Translations under genes and position numbers: made by a program
Shown: piece by piece, positions 36,701-44,402 of the stretch
How positions within the stretch are numbered: position 1 is the stretch's first letter
Layout of the letters: each line of letters opens with the position of its first letter
Notes under the pieces: generated by a model
What the model saw: the letters and a program-made list of their open reading frames with translations, nothing else
Told to the model about the DNA's origin: nothing
The model's database searches: none
Source of the DNA: JAIBDK01 sp965261915
GTDB taxonomy: Bacteria > Pseudomonadota > Gammaproteobacteria > Arenicellales > Poriferihabitantaceae
Assembly: GCA_965261915.1 (NCBI GenBank)
Contig: CBDHDW010000013.1
Location: 2,976,001-3,040,000, forward strand
Length of the DNA stretch: 64,000 nt
Direction of reading: 5' to 3'

Positions 36701-37205
36701 GCAAGGTGTCGATCTGCCTAATGAAGGCATTGTGATGATCGCGGCAGAGCATGAAGGCTGCTCGCAAAAGAGCGTGGAAGAAGGCGACATCATCAAAGCC
36801 AAATACCATGCCTTGCTGGGCCAGAAATTCACCGACCGTGACGGCAGCACACGTCCGATTACCGAGGATGATATTCTGGTGGTGACCCCATACAATGTGC
36901 AGGTCAATTATCTGCGCTCCCTCCTGCCGGACAATGCCAGGGTCGGCACCGTCGATAAATTCCAGGGACAGGAAGCGCCCATTGTGCTGATTTCCATGGT
37001 CACATCCAGCGCCGAAGATCTGCCGCGCAATATTGAGTTTTTATACAGCAAAAACCGTCTGAATGTTGCCGTTTCCCGTGCGCAATGCCTGGCCGTTGTG
37101 GTGGCCAATCCCAAGCTGCTGGAAATCCCATGCGGCACGATCCAACAGATGAAACTGGTCAATACATTCTGCTGGCTGGATGAGTATGCGAAAACGTCGG
37201 CCTGA
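33798..37205 (+). CDS. RecB-like Fe-S nuclease / RNase H-like exonuclease / SF1 helicase (TM0106 family)
   Basis: The protein has 1135 residues in three parts. (1) Residues 1-240 are a RecB-type nuclease with GLRGDADF (D124/D126), YEVLDTK (E143, D146, K148) and Q160-x3-Y164. C22 and the cluster CSHCTFCHWREGC (C223, C226, C229, C235) fit a Cas4/Dna2-like 4Fe-4S site. (2) Residues 330-520 are a DEDD exonuclease-like domain with FFDMEGDP (D337, E339) and YNEVDCVSTYLL. (3) The C-terminal half is an Upf1-like helicase with GPPGAGKT near residue 753, FIDEAGQ near 868, VGDQMQLGQ and VDKFQGQEAP. It is divergent from the type I R-M operon and probably part of the defence island. Activity is inferred. 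Confidence 0.88.
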   Translation: MQQYANDQILTAPSDLVTFLGCYHASFLDVKALSEELSKELSEDMDKAEASEIGQLLQKKGLEHEAAYLQQLQDEGKTVVEIPKNRNLQDRAQLTLEAMQSGADVIYQAVFFAPPEEKIGLRGDADFLMKCDTPSSLGDFSYEVLDTKLARTAVPKHIMQLCVYSELLTDLQGPRPANMHLFLGDHEKHSFRVADFLYYYTRARDRFEHHLQNLPTDSYPEPCSHCTFCHWREGCKAQWEQDDHLSLVANIQRSQMDKLRKAGIRTVADLAATPPDTKIPDLSRDVFLRLRSQAALQHHKATTGEDKCEIIPFPPDASRPWGFTRMPVPDDGDLFFDMEGDPLYPNGLEYLFGVYYLKDGEKLFKPFWAHDEKQEKETYLRFMGFLADHLAEHPHAHIYHYNHYETTALKRLACRYAACEEQLDNLLRNQKFIDLYLVVRESIRTSELGYSIKNLETFYMDRRVRANAVATAADSIIVYNEWRETGADELLQAIADYNEVDCVSTYLLRDWLLSLKPEDAPWFKGLPEYAEEEEPQRKDWEIEYEDYQSRLGVTDDNPSPINQRLSHLLEFHNREAKPQWWSSFERQNKFEDELIDDTECLGGLQQIGAPEPEKRSLIYSYRFPSQEYKLKVGAQAVHTAVMENAGTIVEIDEDACIVKIKRGATKDSLPESLSIGPPRPIDSKIIRSAIYRYADHVLEAPDTTHAATELLARHVPRIQDKQPGEAVITADDLQGDALEAIAALDNSYLFIQGPPGAGKTYISSHIIVDLIRRGKKIGVTSNSHKAIHNLLEKVESVAAEKGVQFHGIKKASGGNNETIFAGQFIRSETKIDNMSLGADLFAGTAWTFASPHFADENNAPQLDYLFIDEAGQVATANVVAMATATRNIILVGDQMQLGQPIQGTHPGEAGLSVLEFLLGDHSTISAERGLFLGQTRRMCPGICRFISDAFYDGRLTAHESIAVRSLNLQGVDLPNEGIVMIAAEHEGCSQKSVEEGDIIKAKYHALLGQKFTDRDGSTRPITEDDILVVTPYNVQVNYLRSLLPDNARVGTVDKFQGQEAPIVLISMVTSSAEDLPRNIEFLYSKNRLNVAVSRAQCLAVVVANPKLLEIPCGTIQQMKLVNTFCWLDEYAKTSA

Positions 37206-37235
37206 CCATATTGCTGATGTCGGCAATATGGTTTT
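37206..37235 (+). terminator. Candidate terminator after the nuclease-helicase gene
   Basis: The perfect 9-bp stem CCATATTGC / GCAATATGG with a 8-nt loop is followed by TTTTC. The T run is short, so termination may be only partial. Confidence 0.55.
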
Positions 37236-37349
37236 CGAGATCGGTATGCGCTGAATAGAAGCTTTAATCACCGCATATTGTGCGGCGATATATCTTGACC
37301 TTGCGGTGAATAACTCCTAATAATCACCTTAAATAGTGCAGTGATTAAT

Positions 37350-38030
37350 ATGTGGATTCACGAACATCAAGACTGGCCAGACTTTATATGGGATGCAGAG
37401 GCTCTCGCATCAAAGTTAGCCGATGTGCGCCATCGCCAGGGGCGGTTGCTTGGGCGCATGGAAGGGCTTGGCTTTGACTTAAAGCGTGAAGCAAGCCTCG
37501 GCACGCTTACGAATGACGTGGTAAAATCCTCGGCCATCGAAGGCGAGAACCTGAACCCGGAAGAAGTTCGCTCTGCTATTGCCCGCAGGCTGGGTATTGA
37601 TATTGCCGGGCTTATTCCCGCCAGCCGAGATGTCGAAGGTATCGTTGAGATGATGCTGGATGCCACACGGCAGTTTTCCAAGCCCTTGAAGAAGGATCGG
37701 TTATTTGACTGGCTTTCCTGGTTTTTGGATTGCCTTGGTCGAGCGATTACTAATGCTGAAAAGACACTCGGCAATGTTCTGTTCAAGGCACAACTCTGGG
37801 ATACGATTAATCAAAAGCCGGTTAACGACCGCCAGCATTTGATCATTAATCGAATGCTTGAAGATGATTTTGAAGGCTTTATGAACACCTCCAAATACGC
37901 CAAGCTAGCCAAGTGCTCAAACGATACAGCACTCCGGGATATTCAGGAACTGAAGGAAAGCGGTATTTTTATCCAGAACCCCGGTGGCGGGCGAAGCACA
38001 AGTTGCAGGCCACCAAATCGAGAAGATTAA
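37350..38030 (+). CDS. Fic-family protein with the catalytic core deleted in frame
   Basis: The protein has 226 residues from ATG 37350. The N-terminal DUF4172-type part (WIHEHQDWPDFIWDAEAL, RQGRLLGRMEGLGFDL) includes the inhibitory helix motif S60-S-A-I-E64-G65 of class II Fic proteins. The C-terminal part (WFLDCLGRAITNAEKTLG to a winged-helix segment ALRDIQELKESGIFIQNPGGGRS) is also typical. Between them, at about residues 119-122, the whole Fic core with HPFxxGNGR is missing and the frame is preserved. It cannot AMPylate but might still bind DNA or partners. Confidence 0.8.
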   Translation: MWIHEHQDWPDFIWDAEALASKLADVRHRQGRLLGRMEGLGFDLKREASLGTLTNDVVKSSAIEGENLNPEEVRSAIARRLGIDIAGLIPASRDVEGIVEMMLDATRQFSKPLKKDRLFDWLSWFLDCLGRAITNAEKTLGNVLFKAQLWDTINQKPVNDRQHLIINRMLEDDFEGFMNTSKYAKLAKCSNDTALRDIQELKESGIFIQNPGGGRSTSCRPPNRED

Positions 38031-38349
38031 TCACGTTTTAAATGAAGGCAAGGCCGGATTCGAACTCGCGGTAGATACGGTATCAATTCCTGATCATAAT
38101 TTGATGCAACCCACTGTAAGAGTTCAGAATGATCAATGCCGTTGCAACATAAATTCTGCTTATCCTTGTTTTCAGGGCGATTATTTGTAGCAACACATTG
38201 GTAGGTGTAGAGGATTCGAACTCAAAGGGGTCTATACACCGCCACCCAATCCCGTCTGTGTTCACAGACTTTGTGATCAAAGAAGTTAACTCCTGATTTT
38301 CAGCGCTTTAGGCGTTGCATTGCCTGACCAGTTAGCCACAAAACCGAAC
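38031..38349. other. Gene-free interval with duplicated GGATTCGAACTC
   Basis: No credible gene is seen. The 12-mer GGATTCGAACTC occurs at 38056-38067 and 38212-38223. Its complement looks like a tRNA T-loop, but no T-stem pairs and no cloverleaf can be drawn. It may be a relic of an integration site or chance. Confidence 0.3.
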
Positions 38350-38591
38350 CAGATGCCCGCATTTTCGGTGCAAATCCGGCGAGCTCGCCGCACCGCATCC
38401 GCCATCGTACCAAACGCTCAAAGGGCTGCCTATCGCGCGATGGCATGCTTCATATGATGTTCAAGCTGGGCATGTGTGCGGAGAAAAAATGGCGTCGCCT
38501 GCGCGGGTTTGACTGCCTCGCGAAGGTGATTACAGGAATAGAATTTAGCGATGGAATCGAGGTCAAAGACGTTGACCCGATCGCCGCTTGA
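38350..38591 (+). pseudogene. IS256-family transposase, C-terminal remnant
   Basis: The frame reads RIRHRTKRSKGCLSRDG, MLHMMFKLGMCAEKKWRRLR and GFDCLAKVITGIEFSDGIEV, ending at TGA 38589-38591. The R-T-K-x-x-x-G-C-L-S and A-E-K-x-W-R-R-L-R-G motifs close IS256/mutator-type transposases. The catalytic domain is absent. Confidence 0.7.
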
Positions 38592-38798
38592 TTCAGATGC
38601 TGAAAACACCACTTTTGACAATAACTCCTAAATTTACCATACAGCTCTAAATTGAAGAAATGGTTCGCATTGGGTTGATCGGAGACTAAATTTCTTGAGA
38701 GGATTAGTCGATGAGCAGAAGACCCGGATATTCTCCCGAAGTACTGACCTGCCCGACAGACCGGATCCAGTTGTTAAGTCAGTTTTCGGATAATGTTT
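38592..38798. other. IS debris between the IS256 and IS3 remnants
   Basis: No intact gene. ATG 38711 begins MSRRPGYSPEVL, which resembles the start of an IS3-type OrfA but loses the similarity after 12 residues. The stretch probably holds the outer end of one of the neighbouring IS remnants. Confidence 0.3.
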
Positions 38799-39049
38799 TC
38801 ATTGTACAGTTTTCATGGTTGGCATGACAAATGGGTAATGTATCGGCCGGGTTTGAATGGTTTGCGGTGCGGTGTGTGGCCTGATTATGTTGTAATGGAT
38901 TCGCCAGCACTCGATAACAGTTTGGGCTTCCTTCAAGGTGTAAACGATCTCACCCTTTAGCCGCTCATCGCGCAGCTTTCCATTGAAGCTTTCGTTATAG
39001 CCGTTTTCCCAGGGGTGATCCCGGCACAATGAACAGGGTCTTTACCTTA

Positions 39050-40096
39050 CCTAATTACCATCTAACCCAAGCCTATCTTCAGCAAGTTTTCCGGCATCGG
39101 TGGCGTTCTGAGTGCCGCACAAGCAAGACTGGGAATGAGGTCGTTCAAATCAAAACGACGATTGAAACGATACTGAAATTCCGACAAGTATCGCTGAGCA
39201 TATTTAGGTCGAATAGCATGATAGGTACTGCGTAAGGAACTCTTTAAGTTACCCAGAATTGTATTGACCCACCTGATTATAGAACTCAAGAACTCGGGTT
39301 TTTCGACAGACGCTCTCCCGCCGCCGCACACAATCTTGTCATGCAAGCAACCTGCCTCGACAACGGCATTAAAGCACGCCAAACCATCGGAGATAACGGT
39401 ACTACCCTCGGTCAGATGTTGCCGACTCCATGACTTAATCGCTTCGGTGCGGAAACCCTTTACGACCGACAACTTAACCCGAACAGGGCAATGATCGGCC
39501 GTGGTCTCCACCGCCGCTACAAAAGGCGTCTTACCGGCAGCACCGCGTCCCGGCTTGCACCCGGTACGCTCGCCGCCCAGGTAGGCATCATCCAATTCAA
39601 TCAACCCGGATAGTTTGTTATTGTGATCCCGCTCCATCATCACCTGCATAAGCTTGTGCTTCATCCGCCATGCGGCATTGTAGGAAATACCCAGGTGACG
39701 ATGCAGTTTCATGGCCGAGATGCCTTTCTTGTCCTGTGTGATCAGATAGATACCCTGGAACCATAGCGTGAGCGGTAGTTTGGTGGATTCAAAGATCGTT
39801 CCAGCCGTCAGTGAAGTCTGGCGATTGCAGCGATTGCACTGCTGAAGTTTACGGATGGTCAACTGGCAGCACTTGTCGTGACCACAGGCCGGACACTGGA
39901 ACCCTTTGGGCCACCGCCAAGCATAAAGCGCATCGAAGCATTGGTCTTCGGTACCGTACTGTTTGATAAAATCGTTCAAGCTAACCCCTTTCTGGAATTG
40001 CACCTTATTGCGCGCCATGACATACCCCTTATGAATTAAATAGATAGACTGTTATTATATACGGGGTAGAGCGACTTATCTATAGTGGTAATTAGG
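39050..40096 (-). mobile_element. IS1595-family element, copy 2
   Basis: The element is 1047 bp with ends CCTAATTACCA / TGGTAATTAGG and a perfect 8-bp duplication TTACCTTA (39042-39049 and 40097-40104). It interrupts the IS3-family OrfB. It is 15 bp longer than copies 1 and 3. Confidence 0.92.
39062..40018 (-). CDS. IS1595-family transposase, copy 2
   Basis: The protein has 318 residues. Domain structure is as in copy 1, but the segment reads EFLSSIIRWVNTILGNLK, five residues longer, which is probably the ancestral form. It also has SRQHLTEG and HDKIVCGG where copies 1 and 3 have SQQHLTEG and HDKMVCGG. The frame is open. Confidence 0.92.
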   Translation of the reverse strand: MARNKVQFQKGVSLNDFIKQYGTEDQCFDALYAWRWPKGFQCPACGHDKCCQLTIRKLQQCNRCNRQTSLTAGTIFESTKLPLTLWFQGIYLITQDKKGISAMKLHRHLGISYNAAWRMKHKLMQVMMERDHNNKLSGLIELDDAYLGGERTGCKPGRGAAGKTPFVAAVETTADHCPVRVKLSVVKGFRTEAIKSWSRQHLTEGSTVISDGLACFNAVVEAGCLHDKIVCGGGRASVEKPEFLSSIIRWVNTILGNLKSSLRSTYHAIRPKYAQRYLSEFQYRFNRRFDLNDLIPSLACAALRTPPMPENLLKIGLG

Positions 40097-40458
40097 TTAC
40101 CTTATGCTGCGACAACCACTCCCGCACGGCCAGTGCAGTGAACTCCGGGCCGTTGTCCGATCGGATATGTTCTGGCACAGCCCGGGACACAAACAACCTG
40201 CCTAGGCAGTCCAACACCTCCGTGGAATTGCGTTTGACCTCAATGGCCCGGCTTTCATGGGGATAGTCATCAATCAGGGTCAATCGCCGGTAAGCCCTGC
40301 CATCAGGGGTGCGGGATTGACCCACCACCTGACAGGCTCGACGTTCTGACACCCCGAGTTCGCCATGGACATGCGTGACGCACCGTCTACGACGCTCGGG
40401 GCTTAGCAGTTTCCCTTAAGCGCCTCGTTGAGAATATCCCGGTCCGGGGACAGGTCTG

Positions 40459-40794
40459 CTAACCTTTAGGCGTTGCACCGTAGTTTGCTCGAAAAACTGG
40501 ACTATCTTGATACTCCACTACATTGTACATGTAAGTTTGTGTTGTTGAAGGGTTCGCGTGACCGAGTAGGTGTTGGATTTTTTGCAATGGCTCGCCCAAT
40601 CGATCAAGTAAAGTGGCCAGTGTTGCTCTCGCGCCGTGCAGTGTGAATTTTGCGTCTAATCCTGCTTTCTTACGGTACTTCCCCAAGATATTCGTGAATT
40701 GTTGGCGAGAGAGCGATTTACCCTTGTCAAAGCCGAGGGTTTCAAGTTGGGAGATGAGCTTGTTTTCAAGGGTTCGCTCGGACTATGTGGTCAT
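40459..40794 (-). pseudogene. hsdR start joined to a tyrosine-recombinase C-terminus
   Basis: From ATG 40794 the frame reads MTT, a TAG stop, then SERTLENKLISQLETLGF, which resembles the N-terminus of HsdR (S-E-x-x-L-E-x-x-L-I-x-Q-L-x-x-L-G-Y/F). It then runs without a break into SLSRQQFTNILGKYRKKAGL, KFTLHGARATLATLLDRLGE and LLGHANPSTTQTYMYNV, the C-terminal catalytic part of a phage-type integrase (H-x-x-R and LGH). Both parents are incomplete. The early stop and the fusion mean no HsdR is made here. Confidence 0.6.
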
Positions 40795-40811
40795 GTTCTA
40801 TTTTCTCTTAT

Positions 40812-41741
40812 TTAACTGGCCTGAATAATGATTCCATCGCCATTCCAATTATCCAGTGGTTCCGACTGCGCGCGCTCTCGGCGACCACGCGCCCAAAGTC
40901 TCAATTCTTCCAAAGAAGCCTTAAAAGGTTTAGCCCCTTCATCTAGGTTGCGGAAAAGCCTTTCAGCCGGTTCAGCGATTTTCATCTCAAAACCCATTTC
41001 AATTTTAAATCTATCCCGACTCTCATTTTGCTGGATTAGTAGATCAAAGGGTGTCGAGTAATACTCTCGCCAAAACTCCCTATCTGCCTCAAGTTTCAAA
41101 GTTGGTGCATCATCAGTTGGAAGTGGATCTTCCAATATCATTTTAAGGACTTTACCAGCACCATATCGATAAAGAACTGATCCGATATGGAGTGTGCAAG
41201 GCTGGCCATTTACGAAGTAATTTTGCTTAGCTTGCTTAACTGCCTTCTCTAGTGCGTCAGCATATTGCCCGTTGTTTCGCCCTTTAGATTCTAGGACAAT
41301 CCATTTATTTGCCCCGGCTTGCTGGCCCACCAAATCAGCAGTGGACCGCGATGGAGACCAAGCAATGGCACCAGTTTTTTTGTACCAACTATAGTGAGCC
41401 AACCACGGAACATCTAAAAGCTCTTGTGCAGCAAGTTTTGCAAACCCCATTCCCAAGAAATAGTTTATTCCACCCTTTTCGGATGGGTCCATATCGTTAA
41501 ACAACACCGAATTTTCGAGTTGCTGGTCGCTTCGCGAGAAATTCAATGCAGACAGGAACATATTCCATCTGAATTTCACTTCATGCCTCGAAAATCCACC
41601 GTGCCTCTTTAGTGCGGCTTTATTGGGTTTTCCGGTTGTAATAGCAGCCCAGGCCAACTTTGATTTCGAAATCAAAATTTGATTCGAAATAGGGATGGTT
41701 CTGGTTGGAAAGTTTATTGCTTCAGCGGAGATTTTATACAT
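40812..41741 (-). CDS. Candidate PD-(D/E)XK protein in the type I R-M operon
   Basis: The protein has 309 residues from ATG 41741, preceded by GGGA; an in-frame TTG at 41753 is less likely. TADLVGQ (D136), 14 residues, then WIVLESKGR (E151, K153) and the following helix YADALEKAVKQAKQ fit the D-x(n)-E-x-K core of restriction-endonuclease-like folds. I recognise no named family. It starts inside the end of an HsdS fragment and is followed after 17 bp by an hsdR-like start. In the original operon it would have lain between hsdS and hsdR. It appears intact; nuclease activity is inference. Confidence 0.6.
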   Translation of the reverse strand: MYKISAEAINFPTRTIPISNQILISKSKLAWAAITTGKPNKAALKRHGGFSRHEVKFRWNMFLSALNFSRSDQQLENSVLFNDMDPSEKGGINYFLGMGFAKLAAQELLDVPWLAHYSWYKKTGAIAWSPSRSTADLVGQQAGANKWIVLESKGRNNGQYADALEKAVKQAKQNYFVNGQPCTLHIGSVLYRYGAGKVLKMILEDPLPTDDAPTLKLEADREFWREYYSTPFDLLIQQNESRDRFKIEMGFEMKIAEPAERLFRNLDEGAKPFKASLEELRLWARGRRERAQSEPLDNWNGDGIIIQAS

Positions 41742-41907
41742 TGTAATTCCCAAATAAACATCTGTTGTAGCCAGCCCTTTTTGTAGGTCTGTGCGTGATT
41801 AAGCCCGGTGGCAATAAGGTCGATTTTCTGGTCGATGGCGGAGAGGAATGAGGCGATCTTTTGTTGTTCGGCAGTCAACGGAACTGGAATTTTTAACTGA
41901 AAAAAAG
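41714..41907 (-). pseudogene. hsdS: HsdS C-terminal fragment
   Basis: The frame emerges from the IS66 end and reads QLKIPVPLTAEQQKIASFLS, AIDQKIDLIATGLNHAQTYK and KGWLQQMFIWELQ, stop at 41714. P-x-P-x-x-x-E-Q-Q-K-I-A-x-F-L, D-x-K-I and K-K-G-L-L-Q-Q-M-F are the conserved C-terminal helix and tail of HsdS. It overlaps the start of the PD-(D/E)XK gene. The matching N-terminal piece is at 30027-30217, more than 11 kb away and in the wrong order for simple insertion. Confidence 0.85.
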
Positions 41908-41926
41908 GTAACTGCCCAGGTTGTTT

Positions 41927-43363
41927 TTAAGCGTATTTCAGTGTTGCGATAATCTGATCGGCAGGCATCATCAGTGTTTCGATGATGTTCCATCCTTGTT
42001 TTCTCGCCGTTGTGATGACGCTGCGCAGGGTGGCAAAATCCTCTGCCCCTTGTTCAGACCTGAACCCTCCCGATATTTTCTGGCGTAACTTCATCATCCG
42101 CAGGTCGCGTTCAGCTTCGTTGTTTGTGAATGGCACGTCGGGATCTGTCAGAAAGCGCAGGGTGCCTTCCTTGTGATCGCGCAATCGTAAAGCCAGATTA
42201 TGTCCTGTCCGTCGCTTCTTGCGCCCCCGTCTTCCGGGTTTTGGCGGCACGAGTGGAGGCAATTCCTCATGGAAATCCAATGCTGCGGTGATGATCCTGT
42301 CGTATCGCCGATTAATAAGCGCAACAAGCGGTGTTGAAACCGCCACGCCCTTATCCCGCGCGGCCTGTGTGACATGGTGCGCACGCCGCAGTAGCCTTTG
42401 CATCTGACCAGCCCAATCTTCCTGTTCGATTTCGACCAACGCTTGCAGTTCCCGTAAATGGTGTGCATTGCACAACGCATGGGTAACACCATCCAGCGTG
42501 AAGTAAGGCTGCCAATGATCATGCACGATACAGCCCGTGAGATTGGATAACAGATTACCGCGTTTGCTGCTGACCCGGTAGAAAGCCAGAAGCGGTGTAC
42601 AGGCAACGTGAAGCCATTGCAGGCACCCCGTAATCCGGAAACCCGTCTCGTCAAGATGTTTGACGTGGACCTGTTGGGCGATCACATCCTGCAGGTGAGA
42701 AGCAACCCCCTTGAGCCGCTCTGATGCTTTGCGGTTCATGGCGGCCACAGTGGCAGGAACCAAAGGGGCATTGAACAAATCGGCCATTATTTGCGCCAGT
42801 CTGTCTTCCGGCAGGAAATGGGCGCATTGGAGATATGTTGCCACTCCGGCAATGCGTGGCCCGTACTGCACGGGTGCCTTCACCTCCAGAGGAAACGCCG
42901 CCTTGGTTGTTTCCCCACAGTGGCCGCAAAGGCAGACATGTGCCCTGTGTTCCGTTGTCACCAGAGGCTGTGGCTCGGGCAGGTCAAACACCTGTCGTGC
43001 GGCGTAATCCTCTGCCATTGATGGCGACAGCGGTGTGCCACATTGCCCGCAGACAGAAGGAAAGTGATCTTCAACATGATCGGGATCTGCCGTTTGGCAC
43101 AGGGTGCTTCCCTTGTGGCCTTTCTGCCCGCCTGACTTTTTACCGGATTTTCTCCGCAGACTTTTGGTTCTGGGTTCAGCCTTGGGCTTCTTTAGGCCGT
43201 CGCTTGAAGGCGGCTTGCTACTGTTGCTGCTGTTCAAGCTGAGGCGACGTTCCAGATCTTCAATGCGAGCCACAAGCAGGGCTATCGTTTGTGCATTCTT
43301 CTGCTTCAGCTCTTCATAAGCCTCAACGGAAACATAACCTTTGGGTGCGTTTGAAAAAATCAT
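41927..43363 (-). CDS. IS66-family transposase TnpC
   Basis: The protein has 478 residues, full length. The N-terminal coiled-coil (VARIEDLERRLSLNSSNSSK, PPSSDG motif) and zinc-finger region (VCGQCGTPLSP and CLCGHCGE) are followed by the IS66 DDE domain (VKHLDETGFRITG, CIVHDHWQPYF, FTNNEAERDLRMMKLRQKIS) and the IS66 C-terminal tail. It seems functional, although its promoter region is disrupted by IS1595 copy 3 placed just upstream of the start. Confidence 0.92.
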   Translation of the reverse strand: MIFSNAPKGYVSVEAYEELKQKNAQTIALLVARIEDLERRLSLNSSNSSKPPSSDGLKKPKAEPRTKSLRRKSGKKSGGQKGHKGSTLCQTADPDHVEDHFPSVCGQCGTPLSPSMAEDYAARQVFDLPEPQPLVTTEHRAHVCLCGHCGETTKAAFPLEVKAPVQYGPRIAGVATYLQCAHFLPEDRLAQIMADLFNAPLVPATVAAMNRKASERLKGVASHLQDVIAQQVHVKHLDETGFRITGCLQWLHVACTPLLAFYRVSSKRGNLLSNLTGCIVHDHWQPYFTLDGVTHALCNAHHLRELQALVEIEQEDWAGQMQRLLRRAHHVTQAARDKGVAVSTPLVALINRRYDRIITAALDFHEELPPLVPPKPGRRGRKKRRTGHNLALRLRDHKEGTLRFLTDPDVPFTNNEAERDLRMMKLRQKISGGFRSEQGAEDFATLRSVITTARKQGWNIIETLMMPADQIIATLKYA

Positions 43364-43370
43364 AATCTTA

Positions 43371-44402
43371 CCTAATTACCACTATAGATAAGTCGCTCTA
43401 CCCCGTATATAATCACAGTCTATCTATTTAATTCATAAGGGGTATGTCATGGCGCGCAATAAGGTGCAATTCCAGAAAGGGGTTAGCTTGAACGATTTTA
43501 TCAAACAGTACGGTACCGAAGACCAATGCTTCGATGCGCTTTATGCTTGGCGGTGGCCCAAAGGGTTCCAGTGTCCGGCCTGTGGTCACGACAAGTGCTG
43601 CCAGTTGACCATCCGTAAACTTCAGCAGTGCAATCGCTGCAATCGCCAGACTTCACTGACGGCTGGAACGATCTTTGAATCCACCAAACTACCGCTCACG
43701 CTATGGTTCCAGGGTATCTATCTGATCACACAGGACAAGAAAGGCATCTCGGCCATGAAACTGCATCGTCACCTGGGTATTTCCTACAATGCCGCCTGGC
43801 GGATGAAGCACAAGCTTATGCAGGTGATGATGGAGCGGGATCACAATAACAAACTATCCGGGTTGATTGAATTGGATGATGCCTACCTGGGCGGCGAGCG
43901 TACCGGGTGCAAGCCGGGACGCGGTGCTGCCGGTAAGACGCCTTTTGTAGCGGCGGTGGAGACCACGGCCGATCATTGCCCTGTTCGGGTTAAGTTGTCG
44001 GTCGTAAAGGGTTTCCGCACAGAAGCGATTAAGTCATGGAGTCAGCAACATCTGACCGAGGGCAGTACTGTTATCTCCGATGGTTTGGCGTGCTTTAATG
44101 CCGTTGTCGAGGCAGGTTGCTTGCATGACAAGATGGTGTGCGGCGGTGGCAGAGCGTCTGTCGAAAAACCCGAGTTCTATTGGGTCAATACGATTCTGGG
44201 TAACTTAAAGAGTTCATTACGCAGTACCTATCATGCTATTCGACCTAAATATGCTCAGCGATACTTGTCGGAATTTCAGTATCGTTTCAATCGTCGTTTT
44301 GATTTGAACGACCTCATTCCCAGGCTTGCTTGCGCGGCACTCAGAACGCCACCGATGCCGGAAAACTTGCTGAAGATAGGCTTGGGTTAGATGGTAATTA
44401 GG
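43371..44402 (+). mobile_element. IS1595-family element, copy 3
   Basis: The element is 1032 bp with ends CCTAATTACCA / TGGTAATTAGG and a perfect 8-bp duplication TAATCTTA (43363-43370 and 44403-44410). It is inserted in the IS66 element. It is nearly identical to copy 1 but in inverse orientation, 13.3 kb away. Confidence 0.92.
43449..44390 (+). CDS. IS1595-family transposase, copy 3
   Basis: The 313-residue protein is the same as copy 1 at every position I compared, including the shared deletion at EFYWVNTIL. It carries the zinc ribbon, helix-turn-helix and LIELDDAYLGGERTG catalytic start. Its near-identity to copy 1 indicates very recent transposition or gene conversion. Confidence 0.92.
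   Translation: MARNKVQFQKGVSLNDFIKQYGTEDQCFDALYAWRWPKGFQCPACGHDKCCQLTIRKLQQCNRCNRQTSLTAGTIFESTKLPLTLWFQGIYLITQDKKGISAMKLHRHLGISYNAAWRMKHKLMQVMMERDHNNKLSGLIELDDAYLGGERTGCKPGRGAAGKTPFVAAVETTADHCPVRVKLSVVKGFRTEAIKSWSQQHLTEGSTVISDGLACFNAVVEAGCLHDKMVCGGGRASVEKPEFYWVNTILGNLKSSLRSTYHAIRPKYAQRYLSEFQYRFNRRFDLNDLIPRLACAALRTPPMPENLLKIGLG

Larger units (their letters stand above)
38799..40452 (-). pseudogene. IS3-family remnant (OrfA tail and OrfB), internally deleted and split by IS1595
   Basis: The OrfA tail (DLSPDRDILNEALKGNC) is at about 40390-40452. OrfB starts KLLSPERRRRCVTHVHGELG and continues SERRACQVVGQSR, then jumps to DGRAYRRLTLIDDYPHESRA, skipping some 80-90 residues. VPEHIRSDNGPEFTALAV leads up to the IS1595 copy, and past it PWENGYNESFNGKLRDERL completes the catalytic domain to a stop at 38799. 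The DDE aspartate and glutamate segments are visible, but the gene is broken twice. Confidence 0.8.

Noticed and set aside
36105..36809. 234-codon minus-strand frame inside the nuclease-helicase gene
   Set aside because: It lies opposite conserved helicase motifs and has no family features; antisense shadow.
37984..38190. 68-codon frame after the Fic gene
   Set aside because: It starts inside the Fic gene in another frame and has no recognisable features or ribosome site.
38050..38230. tRNA-like T-loops (GGATTCGAACTC twice)
   Set aside because: The bases on both sides do not form a T-stem and no anticodon or acceptor arm can be drawn.
42148..42654. 168-codon frame inside the IS66 transposase (also in the copy at 25159)
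   Set aside because: It is present in both IS66 copies only because the DNA is the same; it overlaps the DDE domain in another frame.
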